Positions 30,287 to 43,417 of a DNA stretch of 64,000 nucleotides are shown here, in pieces. The stretch is from Chondrus crispus (lineage: Eukaryota > Rhodophyta > Florideophyceae > Gigartinales > Gigartinaceae). Positions within the stretch are counted from its first letter, which is position 1. Each line of letters begins with the position of its first letter. The notes below the pieces were generated by a model. It was given only the letters and a program-made list of their open reading frames with translations, was not told the origin of the DNA and did no database searches. Made by a program: the position numbers and the translations under genes. The stretch covers positions 124,001-188,000 of the forward strand of contig NW_005179056.1 of NCBI RefSeq assembly GCF_000350225.1. Direction: 5' to 3'.

Positions 30287-33200
30287 CTCCCCTTCGATCA
30301 CATGCTTTTACCAGAAGTAGCTACTGCAAGCCCTAGAAGTTCTACAAACTTCTGGAACAGAACTCGCCCAAGTGCTTTCGTTAGGATATCTGCAGGCATG
30401 GAAGTGGTCGGGCAATGTGACAAAGAAATGACGTTTCTCTTAATTGCATCTTGGACATAGTGGTATTTCACATCAACATGTTTGTTACGACGGTTGACCG
30501 ATTTATTCTGGGCAAACGAAATCGTCCCTGCAATGTCACACCCCATCCTAATCGTGGGATCAGAATCAAGTCCAAGAACATCAGCAACCACTTGACGCAA
30601 CCAAGTCGCCTCCTAACACGCTTCACATAGTGCAATGTACTCAGCCTCACACGTCGAAGTTGCAACCACAGTCTGTTTCCGGGAACTCCAACTGATCGCT
30701 CCACCGCAGAACTTGAAAACATATCCGCTGGTCGACTTGCGAGAGTCTGAACAACCGCCCCAGTCAGCATCACTGAAGCCGAACAACTCCGGAGATTTAG
30801 ATTTATTGTCAAACACGATTCCTAAGTTTCGAGTCCCTTGCACGTATCGCATTACCCGTTCCACACCTGCCCAGTGTGACTGACATGGGTTGGCAGAATG
30901 TTGAGAAAGCTTTCCAATCGCATATGCCAAGTCTGGACGAGTGCCAACCATCAAGTACATCAGGAATCCCACTGCCTCACGATACGGTACATTTGTTTCG
31001 GAGTCGTTTTCGGTTGAAATCGTGGTTGTGTGACCTTGTTCCATTGGAGTCACAGAGAGGGGTTTGGGTTACACGTTGACATTCGAAAACGCTCAAGCAC
31101 TTTTGATGCATACTTAGTTTGAGTCAGACTCAACGTCTTGGCGCTGCGATCCCTTTGAAGCTCAAGACCAATGCAGACTTTTGCTTCACCAAGGTCTTTC
31201 ATCTCAAACCGTTTATTAAGCTCCCCCTTCATCCATTTGATGGCATCGATATCACTACCGGCGAGTAACAAGTCATGGACATAAAGTGCAATCAGCATGA
31301 TAGTGCTTCCAACGCGTTTAATGTAGAGACAAGGATCACTACGCGAAGTCTCGAATCCCAATTCACCAATTAAGAAATCATCCACTTTGGCATGCCATTG
31401 ACGATGTGCTTGTTTAAGACCGTAAAGTGCTTTCAAAAGTTTGCACACGTGGTCACTTTTGCTTTTGTCAATGCACCCTTCGGGTTGCTCCATGTAGATG
31501 TCTTCATCCAAGTCGCCGTTCAAAAACGCAGTCACGACATCCATCTGATGAAGTTCGAGGTCGTAATGAGCAACAAAGGCAAGAAGTAGACGAATAGTGG
31601 TAAACTTTATGACAGGGGCATATGTCTCAGTATAGTCAAGACCTTGCACTTGCTGGAATCCACGAGCAACAAGTCTGGCTTTTGCACTTTCAACTATATT
31701 GCCATTTGCATCAGGCAGTTGCTTCACATTGAAAACTCATCGAGATGTCAAGATGTTGACGCCTCAGATCGAGGAACAAGTTTCCAAGTCCGATTCTTGG
31801 TCTGCGAAGCAAGTTCTTTGTCAATGCCAGTGTGCCAAAAGGCAGCTCTAGGACCGTTGGTTGCCTGGTTGAAAGTCTTGGGACCTTCAATAGCGACATG
31901 CGCATGTGAAAGGAGAGCAGCTGCAAAGTTGCTCCTCCACCATGGTCCGGGAGGTCTGCTGACTCGAGACGATCTTCGCACAGCTGGAGTCGGAGTCGGA
32001 GGGGTGACACTCGGAGTTTCGACGGCAGTTGGTACATCATCTTCATCTTCATCATTCTCACTTACAGAATGAGCGCCATCGTTTTCAAGAAACTCCTCCG
32101 AAACTTCATCCTCTTCAGAGACGACCTCATCCGTATTTGGGGTATCAGCTGTATTCCCATTGTTGCCACCGAGCAATACAACGTCAACATCAGAGTTGAT
32201 TGAATCACTTTCGTGTGCAGGAATGTCATGCATCCCACATGTCGATTTATCAAACTTGACATCCCGTGACACAACAATTTTATTCAACTCTCCGTCCCAA
32301 AGTTTGTATGCCTTACTGCATTGCGAGTACCCAAGAAACATCGCTTCACGCGCTCGCAAGTCCAGCTTACGGAGCTCTAATTTTGGTAATGTATACCAAC
32401 ACTTTGACCCAAACACTCGCAAATGGCCAACATTTGGAGCGGAATTCATCCAAATGTGGTGCGGGGTTGTATTAACGGGCAAAGCGCGTGAAGTAACTCG
32501 ATTGCGTACATATACCGAAGTGGCAAGAGCCTCGGCCCAGAATCGCTTACTGACCTGTTTATGAGAAAGCATTGAGCGGACAAGATCAATCAAAGTTCGA
32601 TTTAAACGTTCAGCAACACCGTTTTGTTCAGGGGTGTACGCCGTTGTGAGTTGGTGCTGCGTACCGTTTAAATCTAAATGCGACTTGAATTCCGTCGACA
32701 AGTACTCTCCGCCTCGATCAGTGCGAAGCACCTTTACTTTGCGACCAGTGTGGGTTTGAGCCAACTTTTCATACAACTTGTATTTTGCAAACGCCTCAGA
32801 TTTATTTCCCATCGTGTACACAACTACCCAGTTCGAGTGATCATCTACAAATGTAATGAAGTATCTCGAACCACCAATGAACTGTACTTCAAGTGGCCCG
32901 CAGACATCAGAATGCACCAAGTCAAGACCGTTCTGTGCTCGATATGATGATCGCTGTTTTGGGATTACTGATCGCGTTGCTTTCCCGAACAAACACGCAG
33001 GACAAATGAGAGGGTGATTGTCAGATTTCGGATTCATTGCACTGATGACATCGCTTTGACGAACGTTGATGCCACTTACCACATTATTGTGAATCATTGA
33101 TGCGACTCCTTGTACATTAACATGGGCCAGGCGTTCATGTAGCGTCTGCAGGGTAACTACGTGAGCAGAAAAGGTTTCATTCATGACGTCAAGTATGTAC

Positions 33201-34065
33201 AAATCCCCAACTTCACTCGCTGTGGCAACTACAGTTGATCCTGCAGTAACGCGGCATTTCTCATTTTCAAATGACACTTGCAAACCCTTTGAAACCATTT
33301 GGCTAACAGACAGTAGCGAATATCCAAAATTAGGGACGTGCAAAACGTTTGATAATTTGCAAGGATGGGGACTACCGTTGACGTTCAACATGAATTCTAC
33401 CTCGCCGCGACCAGCGACATTAGCTCTAGCCTTCGTGCCCATCTCGACTGATCCAGATTGCATCTGTTCATACGTAACGAACAAAGAGCGATCAAACGTA
33501 ATGTGAGCGCTGCAACCGGAATCGACAAGCCATGATCTTGCGTTTGCAGCCCTCTTTTCTAGAGTGGAAGTCGAAAGCAAGCAAGTAAAGTCACTCTCCG
33601 CAAAGGCAGCAGTAGAATTGTCATCTCGAGAAACGAATGCACTTGGCTTTAAGCCAGTGTTGCGTGACCGGAACCCATCTGGCGGTGCAGGTCGGCGCCC
33701 ATTCACGTCCTTGCCCCAGCAACGCGGTGCAGTATGCCCATGTCTATTGCAATTCGTACATTTCATATCGCGTCGAATAGGCATACGATTGACAAGTGCA
33801 GGTGGATGTGGTGATGAAGCAGAAGCGGTCTTCATGCTTTCTCGTTGTTCTTCTTGCAGCAGACGACTCTTCACAAACTCGAGTCCAAACACTTTATCTT
33901 CATTGCCAAGTGCGTCAAGAGCAACAATCAAGTTATCGAATCGTGGAGGCAAGCCATTCCACACAGCCATTGCAATTTCTTTATCGTCAATCTCAACACT
34001 CATTGACTGCAATCTGGCAGCAAGTTGCTTCACACGATTGATGAACACGAGCACTTTCTCGGATG
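30287..34065 (-). pseudogene. copia D gag-pol region (broken)
   Basis: A single-polyprotein layout typical of Ty1/copia: gag, zinc knuckle, protease, integrase, RT, RNase H, in that order. The integrase core reads YFITFVDDHSNWVVVYTMGN then TEFKSHLDLNGTQHQLTTAY and PEQNGVAERLNRTLIDLVRS. A Ser/Asp/Glu-rich linker precedes RT, as in copia C and G. Broken in about three places; treated as a fossil. Confidence 0.88.
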
Positions 34066-36582
34066 GGGTACCTGTCGACGGAGTTTAAGTCATTTCTGAT
34101 TGAAAATAGTACTCAACACCAAATGACTGCGGTGTACACACCGGAGCAAAATGGTGTCGCAGAACGACTGAACAGAACTCTAGTAAACTTGGTGCGATCC
34201 ATGCTGGCGCATAAGAGAGTCACAAAGGGCTTCTGCGCAGAGGCACTTGCAAACGCGGTGTACGGTCGAAATCGAGTCACGTCACGGACCATTCCTGCCA
34301 AAATGACGCCATATCACTTGTGGATGAAATCTGTGCCCAATGTTGGTCATCTGCGCGTGTTTGGTTCAAAGTGCTGGTATACATTACCTAGACACAACAT
34401 CCAGAAACTAGATGCTCGTGCAAAGGAAGCAATGTTTCTGGGGTATGCTGAGAGCTCCAAAGCATACAAGTTGTGGGATAGCGAATTGCACAAAGTAGTC
34501 GTATCCAGGGATGTAACTTTTGACGGGTCCAGTGGTGGTCGATCTGGGGAAATGACAGATACACGGCATGAAGTGTCAAGCAATGATGACAAAATCCACT
34601 TAAACATCGACGAGGACGTTCCAGAAACTGATGCAGAACATGCAATTGCGTCAGAAGCATCTGAGTCAATTGAGCAACCAGGCTCAGATGACTCGTCAAA
34701 CCCCTCTGTTCCAGGGGAGGGCGAAACTGGTGAAACAGTTGAACAACAGACTGCTAGCGAACAAGTGACTGAACCGGAAACAAATGTGCGTCGGTCCACT
34801 CGCGTTCGGAGAGGGCCTGGGTCATGGTGGAGAGCCATGGTCACTGCTGGACTCCTTACCCACGCTCATGTGATAACGGAAATACCAAACTCGTACAAGG
34901 AGGCTATGACTTCGACAAAAGCAAGCTTTTGGCAAAAGGGCATCGACAAAGAACTTGCCTCACAACACAAAAACAGTACGTGGAAACTTGTTCCGAGGTC
35001 TAAAGCATCAAATGTACTGACATCCCGATGGGTTTTCGCAGTGAAACAACTTCCTGATGAGTCTGGAAAACTTGCCGAAACTGCAAAAGGACGACTTGTG
35101 GCACTAGGCTTTCAACAAGTCGAAGGTCTTGATTACACTGAGACTTTCGCTCCTGTCATTAAGTTCACAACTATTCGTCCTTTGCTGGCAGTGGTTGCAA
35201 ACTTTGACCTTGAGCTGCATCAGATGGACGTGGTAACCGCCTTCCTGAACGGTGATCTTGAGGAGAAAATCTATATGGAGCAGCCTGAAGGATGTATCGA
35301 CAAAGCTAAACCTGATTCAGTGTGCAAACTCCTGAAAGCGATCTATGGCCTTAAACAGGCTCATCGCCAGTGGCATAGTAAGATCGACGACTTTTTGATT
35401 GCCGAACTGGGCTTCAAAACTACACGCAGTGACCCCTGTCTTTACATTCGACGTCAAACCGATGTCATCATGATCATTGTGTTGTATGTTGATGATTTGC
35501 TGTTAGCGGGAAGTGACTTGGAGACGATATTGTGGATGAAAAATGAACTCAATACACGATTCGAGATGAAGGATCTTGGCGACGCCAAGACATGTATTGG
35601 TCTAGAAATCGGTTGAAATCGTTCTCAAAATATTTTGACCGTCACGCAATCTAAATACGCACAAGCAGTGTTGAACCATTTTAAAATGTCGACGTCCAAT
35701 CCCTGTGCCACTCCAATGTAGCAGTCTCTCCGTGTCACCAATCAAGTTGCTGAGACCGGCATTGATGGCCAACCTTGCTGTGGACCATATCGTAAGGCCA
35801 TTGGCTGTCTCATGTTCCTAATGGTCAGGACTCGCCCTGACATCGCGTTTGCGATTGGGAAGTTGTCTCAACATTGTGCCGACCCTCGCCAGTCGCATCG
35901 GACGGGTGTTAAACGCGTTTTGCGATACTTGCGTGGGTCTCAGCGGCTTGGGATAGTGTTTGGCAAAGACGATCTCGGCACAGAACTTCATGGCTATAGT
36001 GACGCAGATTGGGGCGGATGCCTCCAGTCACGAAAGTCAACGAGCGGATACGTGTTTAATGTTTGTGGTGGACCGATAAGTTGGGCTTCTCGCAAGCAAA
36101 CAGTAGTTGCAAAGTCTACTTGCGAGGCCGAATACATCGCACTATGCGAAGCATGTAAAGAGGCGGCATGGCTTCAACGCTTTCACGCCGATATACTTGG
36201 GACAACTTCAGACCCAACACTTCGTATCGGATGTGATAACACTGGTACCATTGCCTTTGCTCAGAACGAATCTACAAATCGTCGCAACAAGCACATGGAT
36301 ATCACGTGTCATTTCGTTCGAGACGCTGTGCAGCGAAGACTGGTTATCTTGTACCATTGTCGGACGGCAGAAATGCCATCTGATATGCTGACCAAACCAC
36401 TTGGTCGCGTGCTCTTCAAAAAGTTCGTGGGCATGCTTGGGCTTTCCGAGTGCAAAGCTGCTAAAAGCTGTGATCGAGGAGAGGTATTGGAATTTTGCGA
36501 CCGCATGCTGTTATCTGAAAAGGTCAAAATCGAGTGACACGTGTACATGACTGGACGGTCCGGGCGCTCTCACCATATGCGC
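34066..36582 (+). mobile_element. Ty1/copia element G fragment
   Basis: Plus-strand part of a copia element of the C/F family: end of integrase (YLSTEFKSFLIENSTQHQMT, PEQNGVAERLNRTLVNLVRS), acidic linker, RT (AKGRLVALGFQQVEGLDYTE, YVDDLLLAGSD), RNase H (YSDADWGGCLQSRKSTSGYV), polypurine tract and about the first 98 bases of the 3' LTR (from 36485, TATTGGAATT). It is bounded by copia D on the left and by the inverted LTR of copia C on the right. Broken in about two places and more diverged from C and F than those are from each other. Confidence 0.88.
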
Positions 36583-37660
36583 GACCAAGCGCAGTCCTCT
36601 TCTGGCCCGTCCACACTGTTCTATTTCCACCTTACGAATTGACTATTGACTATCAGTGCACAACAGTTTCTACACATTTCGAGTGACTGTAAACCATGGC
36701 CATATGCATGCAATCGTTTCACACCTTACTAATCTGCATCCAGACATGACAGAATATATTCTTGCACAATGAACAACTTGGCATCTCTCTATTTCCAACA
36801 ACGCAAAGTCCTGTCATATCTCAGTCCCCATACATGCCCTTGTTTCGTACCTTACTAATTTCGGTACACACTGCCAGACAACTATCACGGGTAGCAACAA
36901 TGTTCATCCAGACTTTCTACACATCTCACGTGATATCCGATGTGATTCACACGAGTACTGTCATCAACTTGCATCCAACGTCGCACCATAGCGAGAGCAC
37001 AGTACAACGTCGCATGTTGACGAGAGTGTAGTACAACGGCGCATGCTGATGCAAGGGTCGCATACAGCGTGACGCGTACACTGAATACTCACGTAAGTAC
37101 ATGTCTCTTGCGAGAAATACTTGTTGTACTTTTAATTCACCTGTACTGTGCTCGGACACGCGCCGGACCGTATGTAGGCGACGTGTACAAGTGTACGTAC
37201 ACGCAGCAACCTGGCGATGTGTACATGTGTAAACCGCACACAAGTGTCCAGCGCCAAGGCCACACGTAATTACCCATTACAACCATGGTGAACAACTTGA
37301 AACCCCCGAAATGATGTAATTAAAAGTATACGGATCATTCAAGATATATCACCAGCATGACTGCATATAAGTGGACAATAACAGACCAATAGAATTGCAG
37401 CATTCGAACCGACACCCAATAGATTTGCAGTATTGCCTGTGTAGCCCTATAACGGTTCGGGCCAAATGCAAATTTTCGGCATTTATGCAAATTTGCATAA
37501 CCCTCCAAAAGTCCACTTACGTCCCCAGAACCCCAAAATCTGAGACTTTACACGTGTCATGTGGTGATATGGGGTGAGGGTCCGGACCGTCGAGTCATGT
37601 ACACGTGTCGCTCGATTTTGCACTTTCCAGATAACAGCATGTGGTCGCACATTTTCAATA
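36583..37660 (-). repeat. 3' LTR of copia C (most of it)
   Basis: Minus-strand start TATTGAAAAT at 37660, directly after the polypurine tract. It aligns with the first part of the copia F LTR; the last part seen in F is not present. It shares the ATTAGTAAGG words and ACACGTGT palindromes with the F LTR. Confidence 0.82.
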
Positions 37661-37671
37661 CCTCCCCTCGA

Positions 37672-40600
37672 TCACATGCTTTGGGCAGCTTTGCACTCGG
37701 AAAGCCCAACCATGCCCACGAACTTTTCAAACAGCACGCGACCAAGTGGTTTGGTCAGCATATCGGCTGGCATTTCTGTTGTCGGACAATGGTACAATGT
37801 GACCAGTTTTCGCTGCACCGCATCTCGAACAAAATGATACGTAATATCAATGTGCTTGTTGCGACGATTTGTAGATTCGTTCTGAGCAAACGCAATCGTA
37901 CCAGCGTTGTCACATCCAACGCGAATTGTTGTATCCGAATTCGCACCAAGTACATCGGCATGGAAGCGTCGAAGCCACGCAGCCTCTTTGCATGCTTCAC
38001 TGAGTGCGATGTATTCTGCCTCACAAGTAGACTTTGCAACTACTGTTTGTTTCCGGGAAGCCCAACTGATAGGCCCGTCACAAAGCTTGAACACGTACCC
38101 ACTCGTTGATTTTCGTGACTCAAGGCATCCACCCCAATCTGCGTCGCTATACCCATGAAGTTCCGTACCAAGATCATCTTTACCAAACACTATTCCAAGA
38201 TGCTGGGACCCACGCAAGTATCTCAAAACACGTTTCGCACCTGACCAGTGCGACTCGTGAGGGTCGGCACAGTGTTGAGATAACTTTCCAATGGCAAACG
38301 CAATATCGGGGCCGGTCCCGACCATTAGGAACATTAGACATCCAATGGCCTGACGATATGGTTCAAAGCATGGGTTGTCATCAGTGCCAGTTTCGGCCAC
38401 TTGCATTGTGACATGTCGAGACTGTTCCATCGGAGTAACGCAAGGATTGCATGCCGACATTTTGAACCGTTTCAGTACTGCTTGGGCATACTTCGACTGT
38501 GTGACGGTCAGGACGTGTTTAGAACGTATACGGTCGATTTCTAGACCAATACAAGTCTTCGCTTCACCAAGGTCTTTCATATCGAATCGTTTGTTGAGTT
38601 CATTTTTCATCCATAATATGGCCTCCAAGTCACTTCCAGCTAGCAGCAGATCGTCCATGTACAATGCGATAATCATGATGACATTGCCTTGACGTCGAAT
38701 GTAAAGACATGGGTCGCTGCGTGTAGTGTTGAAACCAAGTTCAGTGATCAGAAACTCATCGATCTTACTATGCCATTGGCGATGGGCTTGCTTAAGACCA
38801 TAGATTGCTTTCAAAAGTTTACACACCGAATCAGGTTTGACTTTGTCGACGCATCCTTCAGGTTGCTCCATGTAGATTTCTTCGTGAAGTTCACCGTTGA
38901 GGAAGGCAGTCACCACGTCCATCTGATGCAGCTCAAGGTCAAAGTGCGCAACCAGTGCCAGCAGCAGACGGATAGTTGTGAACTTGATGACAGGGGCGAA
39001 AGTTTCAGTGTAATCGATGCCTTCTACTTGTTGAAAGCCTCGTGCCACAAGACGTCCCTTTGCAGTTTCGACCAATTTTTCGGACTCGTCAGGAAGTTGC
39101 TTCACTCCGAAAACCCACCTGGACGTCAGGACGCTTGATGCTTGAGATCTTGGAACAAGTGTCCATGTTTTGTTTTTGTGTTGTGAAGCAAGTTCTTTGT
39201 CGATCTCCTTCTGCCAGAAGCAAGCTTTTGGAGAATCCATAGCTTGCTTGTACGAGTTTGGGATTTCCGTTATCACATGGGCGTGGCTAAGGAGTCCAGC
39301 AGTCACCAAAGCTGCTGCCCACCACGCCCCAGGCGTTTTGCGAACGCGAGTGGACCGACGGAGATTAGTTGGCGGATCAATCGTTTCTTCTTCAACTACG
39401 TGTTGGTCAACTGTTTCGGTGGTTTCGTCCTCCCCTGCAGTTGGGGAGGAGTTGGAGGATTCATCAGAGTCTTGTTGTTCATCCGGCGATGATGCTTCTG
39501 ATGCCACTGCATCATTTTCTGCAACTTCCTCATCGATGTTCAAGTTGATTGTGTCATCATCAGTTGTAGCCTCCTCGTTTGTATCCATCGGATCACCAGA
39601 TTTGCCTCCCGTGGACTCGTCAAAAGTAACATCTCTGGATACGATCACTTTGTGCAAATCACCATCCCACAACTTGTAAGCTTTCGTATTTTCAGCATAC
39701 CCCAGAAACATTGCCTCCTTTGCACGGGCGTCAAGTTTCTGGATGTTGTGTTTTGGTAATGTATACCAACACTTTGAACCGAAAACACGCAAATGACCAA
39801 CATTTGGCACAGATTTCATCCATAAGTGGTATGGGTCATCTTGGGGGGAATGGCACGTGACGTGACTTGATTTCGAACGTACACCGCATTGGTAAGTGCT
39901 TCTGCCCAGAACCCCTTTGTAACTTTCTTGTGCGCTAGCATGGAGCGCACCAAGTTTACCAAAGTTCTGTTCAGTCGCTCGGCGACGCCATTTTGCTCCG
40001 GTGTGTACGCGGTCGTCATTTGATGCTGAGTACCATTTGCAATCAGAAAAGACTTAAACTCCGTGGACAGATACTCACCACCTCGATCGGTGCGAAGCAC
40101 TTTGATCTTGCGACCAGTGAGTCTGAGCAAGTTGTGCAAACATTTTGTATCGTTCAAATGCTTCTGATTTATGGTGCATAGGGTACATTACTGACCAGTT
40201 TGAGTGATCATCTATGAAGGTAATGAAGTACTTGGCACCACCAATGGACTGCACCTCTAAGGGGTCACAAACGTCAGAGTGAACTAAGTCTAGACAGAAG
40301 TATGCCCGCCTCGACGACCGCTCTTTTGGGATCACAGATCGAGTGGCTTTGCCGTAGACGCACGCAGAACATTTTTCAGAGATGCAATCATTGTCAGTAT
40401 TGTTGATTTTGTTAGCCTCATTACCAAGTAGTTTGACTCCACTTACCACATTGTCACGAATCATCGAAGCAATACCTTGAGAATGCACATGTGCAAAGCG
40501 CTCATGCCACGTTTGCAGGGTGGCAGCATGTGCAGATCCGATGTCACTGACGATGTCGAGAACGTAAAGTTCTCCAACCAATGTCGCAGTCGCCACTACA

Positions 40601-41787
40601 GTTGAGCCTCGTCTGATCATGCATTTTCCATTTTCGAACCCAACTTGTAGTCCAAGTTCAGTCATTCGACTGACAGAGAGCAGAGAGAACGCAAAGTCCG
40701 GAACGTGCAATACATCCGTCAACTTGCACGGTTCGATGCGGCCATTCACATTTAACTTCAAGTGAACGTCACCACGGCCGGCAACCTTTGCAGTAGCCTT
40801 GGTTCCCATCTGAACAGAGGCGGAATCAAGTGGCTCATACGTTGCAAACAGAGATCGGTCATATGTAATATGAGCTGTACAAGCTGAATCTACGAGCCAC
40901 GAAGGCGACATCTCCAGATCGTTCGTGTGCGAAACTTTCGACATCAGACATGTGAAGTCGACGCTGTTTACAAGCATGTCGGGATCAGGTTTTTGCGTGA
41001 CAAATGCAGATTGTTTCCGCTGAGACATACGAGGTTTATATCCGCTAGGAGGAGCCGGGCGACGCCCATTCAAATCCTTTCCCCAGCAGCGGGTTGCCGA
41101 ATGGCCTGTATGACCGCAGTTCGTGCATTTGTAATCGTTTATGTCCCGATTGTTCGGGGCACGATTAACCAGAGCCGATGTCTGTGAGGAGCTAGACTTC
41201 ATGTTTGCTCGTTGCTCTTCCTGCAGCAGACGACTTTTCACAAAGTCCAAACTGAATATCTTTTCCTCATTACCGAGAGCATCAAGTGCAACGATGAGAG
41301 CCTCGAAACGGGCAGGCAGACCGTTGAGCACTGCCATGGCCATCTCCTTGTCGTCGATGTTTACGCTCATTGACTTGAGGATGGCTGCCAGCTGCTTGAC
41401 ACGATTGATGTATGCAAGCACCTTTTCACCGGAAAGCATCTTCACAGTGTAGAACTCACGACGTGCAGCTAGTTTGTTCAGCAAAGTGTGCCTCTCAAAC
41501 ACGTTCATAATAGCTTCCCACATCTCATGAGCAGTATCAACATCACGTACATGCTCAAGATGCTCATCTGATAGGGAGAGACCAATCAGTGCTTTGGCTT
41601 TACTGTCACCTCTGATCCACTTCTTACGCTCTTCCACGCGTTCCTCACTTGGAACTCTTCCCTCAACGATGTATTGGTCAACATCACGTAGAGCAAGCAG
41701 AAGTTGTATTTTCTGCTTCCACACGTAGAAGTTGGAGTCCGTCAGTTTGTCGATTCTGATGGATCCTCCTCCTCCTTGATCTTCCAT
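37672..41787 (-). pseudogene. copia C gag-pol region (broken)
   Basis: Order gag, zinc knuckle (CTNCGHTGHSATRCWG), protease (SWLVDSACTAHITYDRS), integrase zinc region (HERFAHVHSQG with CSACVYGKATRS), integrase core (YFITFIDDHSNWSVMYPM), acidic linker, RT (AKGRLVARGFQQVEGIDYTE, YMDDLLLAGSD), RNase H (YSDADWGGCLESRKSTSGYV). This is the standard Ty1/copia polyprotein. gag starts at MEDQ, matching MDDQ of copia A. About two breaks; a fossil, though long stretches are intact. Confidence 0.9.
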
Positions 41788-41980
41788 TTTAGTGCAAATA
41801 AACTTCAAGTATTTGAAAATCCGTTCGGGGATCCCAAGCCGTTAACCGAGAGTCAACACAATGGCAAGCTCACCCGTCTAAGAAATTCGATATGATTACT
41901 ATGAAGTTGCACTAGGAGAAATTTGCGAACAGATATGTGAATTTATTTGGATGAAATCCCTAACTATTCTGTTCACAAAC

Positions 41981-42680
41981 TGTTGGAAATCTTCGACCAC
42001 ATGCTAAGCTACAAGCCTGGACAGATATTACACGTGTACGTCGACGAAACCTAAAATGCTTGCAAGAGCATTCTCAGGATGTTTTGGTCTTCAACGTGGA
42101 CACGTGTCATATTTGTACACGGTTGCACTTTCCTATTATTTTCGAGCATGTTTCAATTTTGGTGTTGACACGTGTAAGTTATGTACCTCGTGGCACTCTA
42201 CAGTACATTCGGAACATGTTTCATTTTTCTCGATTTGGCACGTGTGTGACACGTATGACATTGGTCCTACACGTGTGTGACACGTATGACGTATGTGCCA
42301 CAGTGGTTATTAATCGTAGTGTCAAATCTGTAATCTACAGTACAGTACATTCAGATATTATTGACTCTCAAACGGTCCCAAATTATTAGCAAGAGAGAGT
42401 GCAAGTAGGAGAGTCATTTGATTATCAACCGAGAGTGCAAGTAGGAGAGTCACTTGATTATCAACCGAGAGTGCAACAGGGAGAGTCACTTGATTATCAA
42501 CGAGTGCAAGAAGGAGAGTCACGTGACCAGCCCTAATGGCTCGAATTGTATGTAGTTCGAAGAGTATAAGTAGCGCCAATAGTTGGCGACCAAGAGTAAA
42601 ATGGTATCAACTTCTTTTCCCGTCAACCACCAGCAACCTTCAACCATCCTTCTTCCCTCTGCCCCGCTGACCTTTCTATA
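41981..42680 (+). repeat. 5' LTR of copia E
   Basis: 700 bases, start TGTTGGAAAT, end TTTCTATA, next to the primer site. It holds ACACGTGT palindromes (42031, 42098, 42171 region and others), the tandem array at 42395-42527 and a GTATAAGTA motif (42565) about 110 bases before the end, as in the B and F LTRs. Confidence 0.82.
42395..42527 (+). repeat. 36-bp tandem repeat in the copia E LTR
   Basis: About 3.6 copies of a unit built on GAGAGTGCAAGTAGGAGAGT followed by CA(C/T)TTGATTATCAACC, the last copy shortened and ending in CACGTGACC. It lies just upstream of the presumed transcription start of the LTR, where copies of an enhancer would be expected. Confidence 0.8.
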
Positions 42681-42693
42681 GGTTATGGGCCCA
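42681..42693 (+). other. Half-tRNA-iMet primer binding site, copia E
   Basis: GGTTATGGGCCCA directly after the LTR. This is the reverse complement of TGGGCCCATAACC, the anticodon arm of eukaryotic initiator tRNA-Met, not of a tRNA 3' end. Drosophila copia and yeast Ty5 are primed the same way by a cleaved initiator tRNA. The same site occurs at 29335-29347 (minus). Confidence 0.85.
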
Positions 42694-43417
42694 GTTCAAC
42701 GCTGATCGTCGTCTTCGTTTTGGTTCAAGTTCGAGTTTTGCCGTCGTTCAAGTATCAGTTTGTTCAGCTCGTCAAGCAGAAGAAGAAGGTATCAGTTTCA
42801 GTCTCCGCTTTCGAGTTTAGTTTTTCAGTTTTTTCAGTTTTCGCCGTCGTTTTCATCACCGTTTCAGCCGATTTTTCAGTTTGGTGGTCCGTCAGTTCCC
42901 AGTTTTTGGAAATCAACTTTGTGGTCTTGCAGCTTTGTCGTGGCAGTCGTTGTGTGAGCTGTGGGTGAGCCTTCCGCTAGTCGGGAGGAAGAAAGTCCCT
43001 AGTGGCCAACGCACTGCCAAATCCTCAGTGGAACATACCCTCGCTCTTGGTGAAAGGCTGGTGCCATTGGAAATCTGACTTGAGCGAGGGTCCGACCAAG
43101 AATCGTCGAGAGACGAATTACTGATCCTCGGGGAGGATCACAGTGTACTGGTCTAGTCGATCCGCACTCTGCCTTCGGGAGGTGCGTCGGCGGTGTGGGT
43201 AACGCTCTCGGTATTAGCCCTATAGGTACGACTTCGGTCCCCTGGGTGAAGAGAATACGTGCCTAAACACTGAACCTCTCACTATACGTGTATAAGGTCG
43301 CGTACCTTTATTAAGTTCGCACGGAAGAGGGTGACCCTAGGCGTGATTGTGAACAAATCACACGAGTACGACGAAGGCAGTTTCATTCTTGTGTTGTGGG
43401 AAACCTCATTGGGGTAG
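42694..43417 (+). other. copia E leader
   Basis: Non-coding, T-rich at first (TTCAGTTTTTTCAG), then 43025-43417 is an inverted near-copy of 16300-16684 upstream of copia A gag. Taking both copies, the leader between primer site and gag is about 1.1 kb. The sequence stops at GGTAG (43413-43417), where gypsy copy 3 begins. Confidence 0.72.

Larger units (their letters stand above)
29348..34065 (-). mobile_element. Ty1/copia element D
   Basis: Minus-strand copia element: most of gag (from about MLVFINRVKQLAARLQS), zinc knuckle CTNCNRHGHTAPRCWG, protease WLVDSGCSAHITFDRS, integrase with CPACLFGKATRSVIP and DLVHSDVCGPLEV, RT with YVHDLLLAGSD at the YxDD position, RNase H with FSDADWGGCSDSRKSTSGYV, polypurine tract and 3' LTR (29348-30286). 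Broken in about three places. It is nearly identical to copia A and B where they overlap, so it is young. Its upstream end meets copia G head to head at 34066; the front of gag, leader and 5' LTR are not present here. Confidence 0.9.
36583..41980 (-). mobile_element. Ty1/copia element C
   Basis: Minus-strand element with part of its leader (41788-41980), gag-pol (37672-41787), polypurine tract CGAGGGGAGG and most of the 3' LTR (37660 down to 36583). gag starts MEDQGGGGSIRIDKLTDSNF. The RT and RNase H part is nearly identical to copia F. Broken in about two places. The leader is interrupted at 41981 by the LTR of copia E, and the far end of its LTR meets copia G at 36583. Confidence 0.9.
41981..43417 (+). 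mobile_element. Ty1/copia element E, LTR and leader
   Basis: A 5' LTR (41981-42680), primer site (42681-42693) and about 0.7 kb of leader, after which gypsy copy 3 is inserted. The rest should lie beyond the right edge. It entered the leader of copia C at 41981; the preceding CAAAC (41976-41980) is the likely target duplication, with its partner outside the window. Related to the A/B/D family by its leader and LTR start. Confidence 0.82.

Noticed and set aside
42395-42527. CRISPR-like array
   Set aside because: Repeats are directly adjacent with no unique spacers, lie inside a copia LTR, and the window is eukaryotic.
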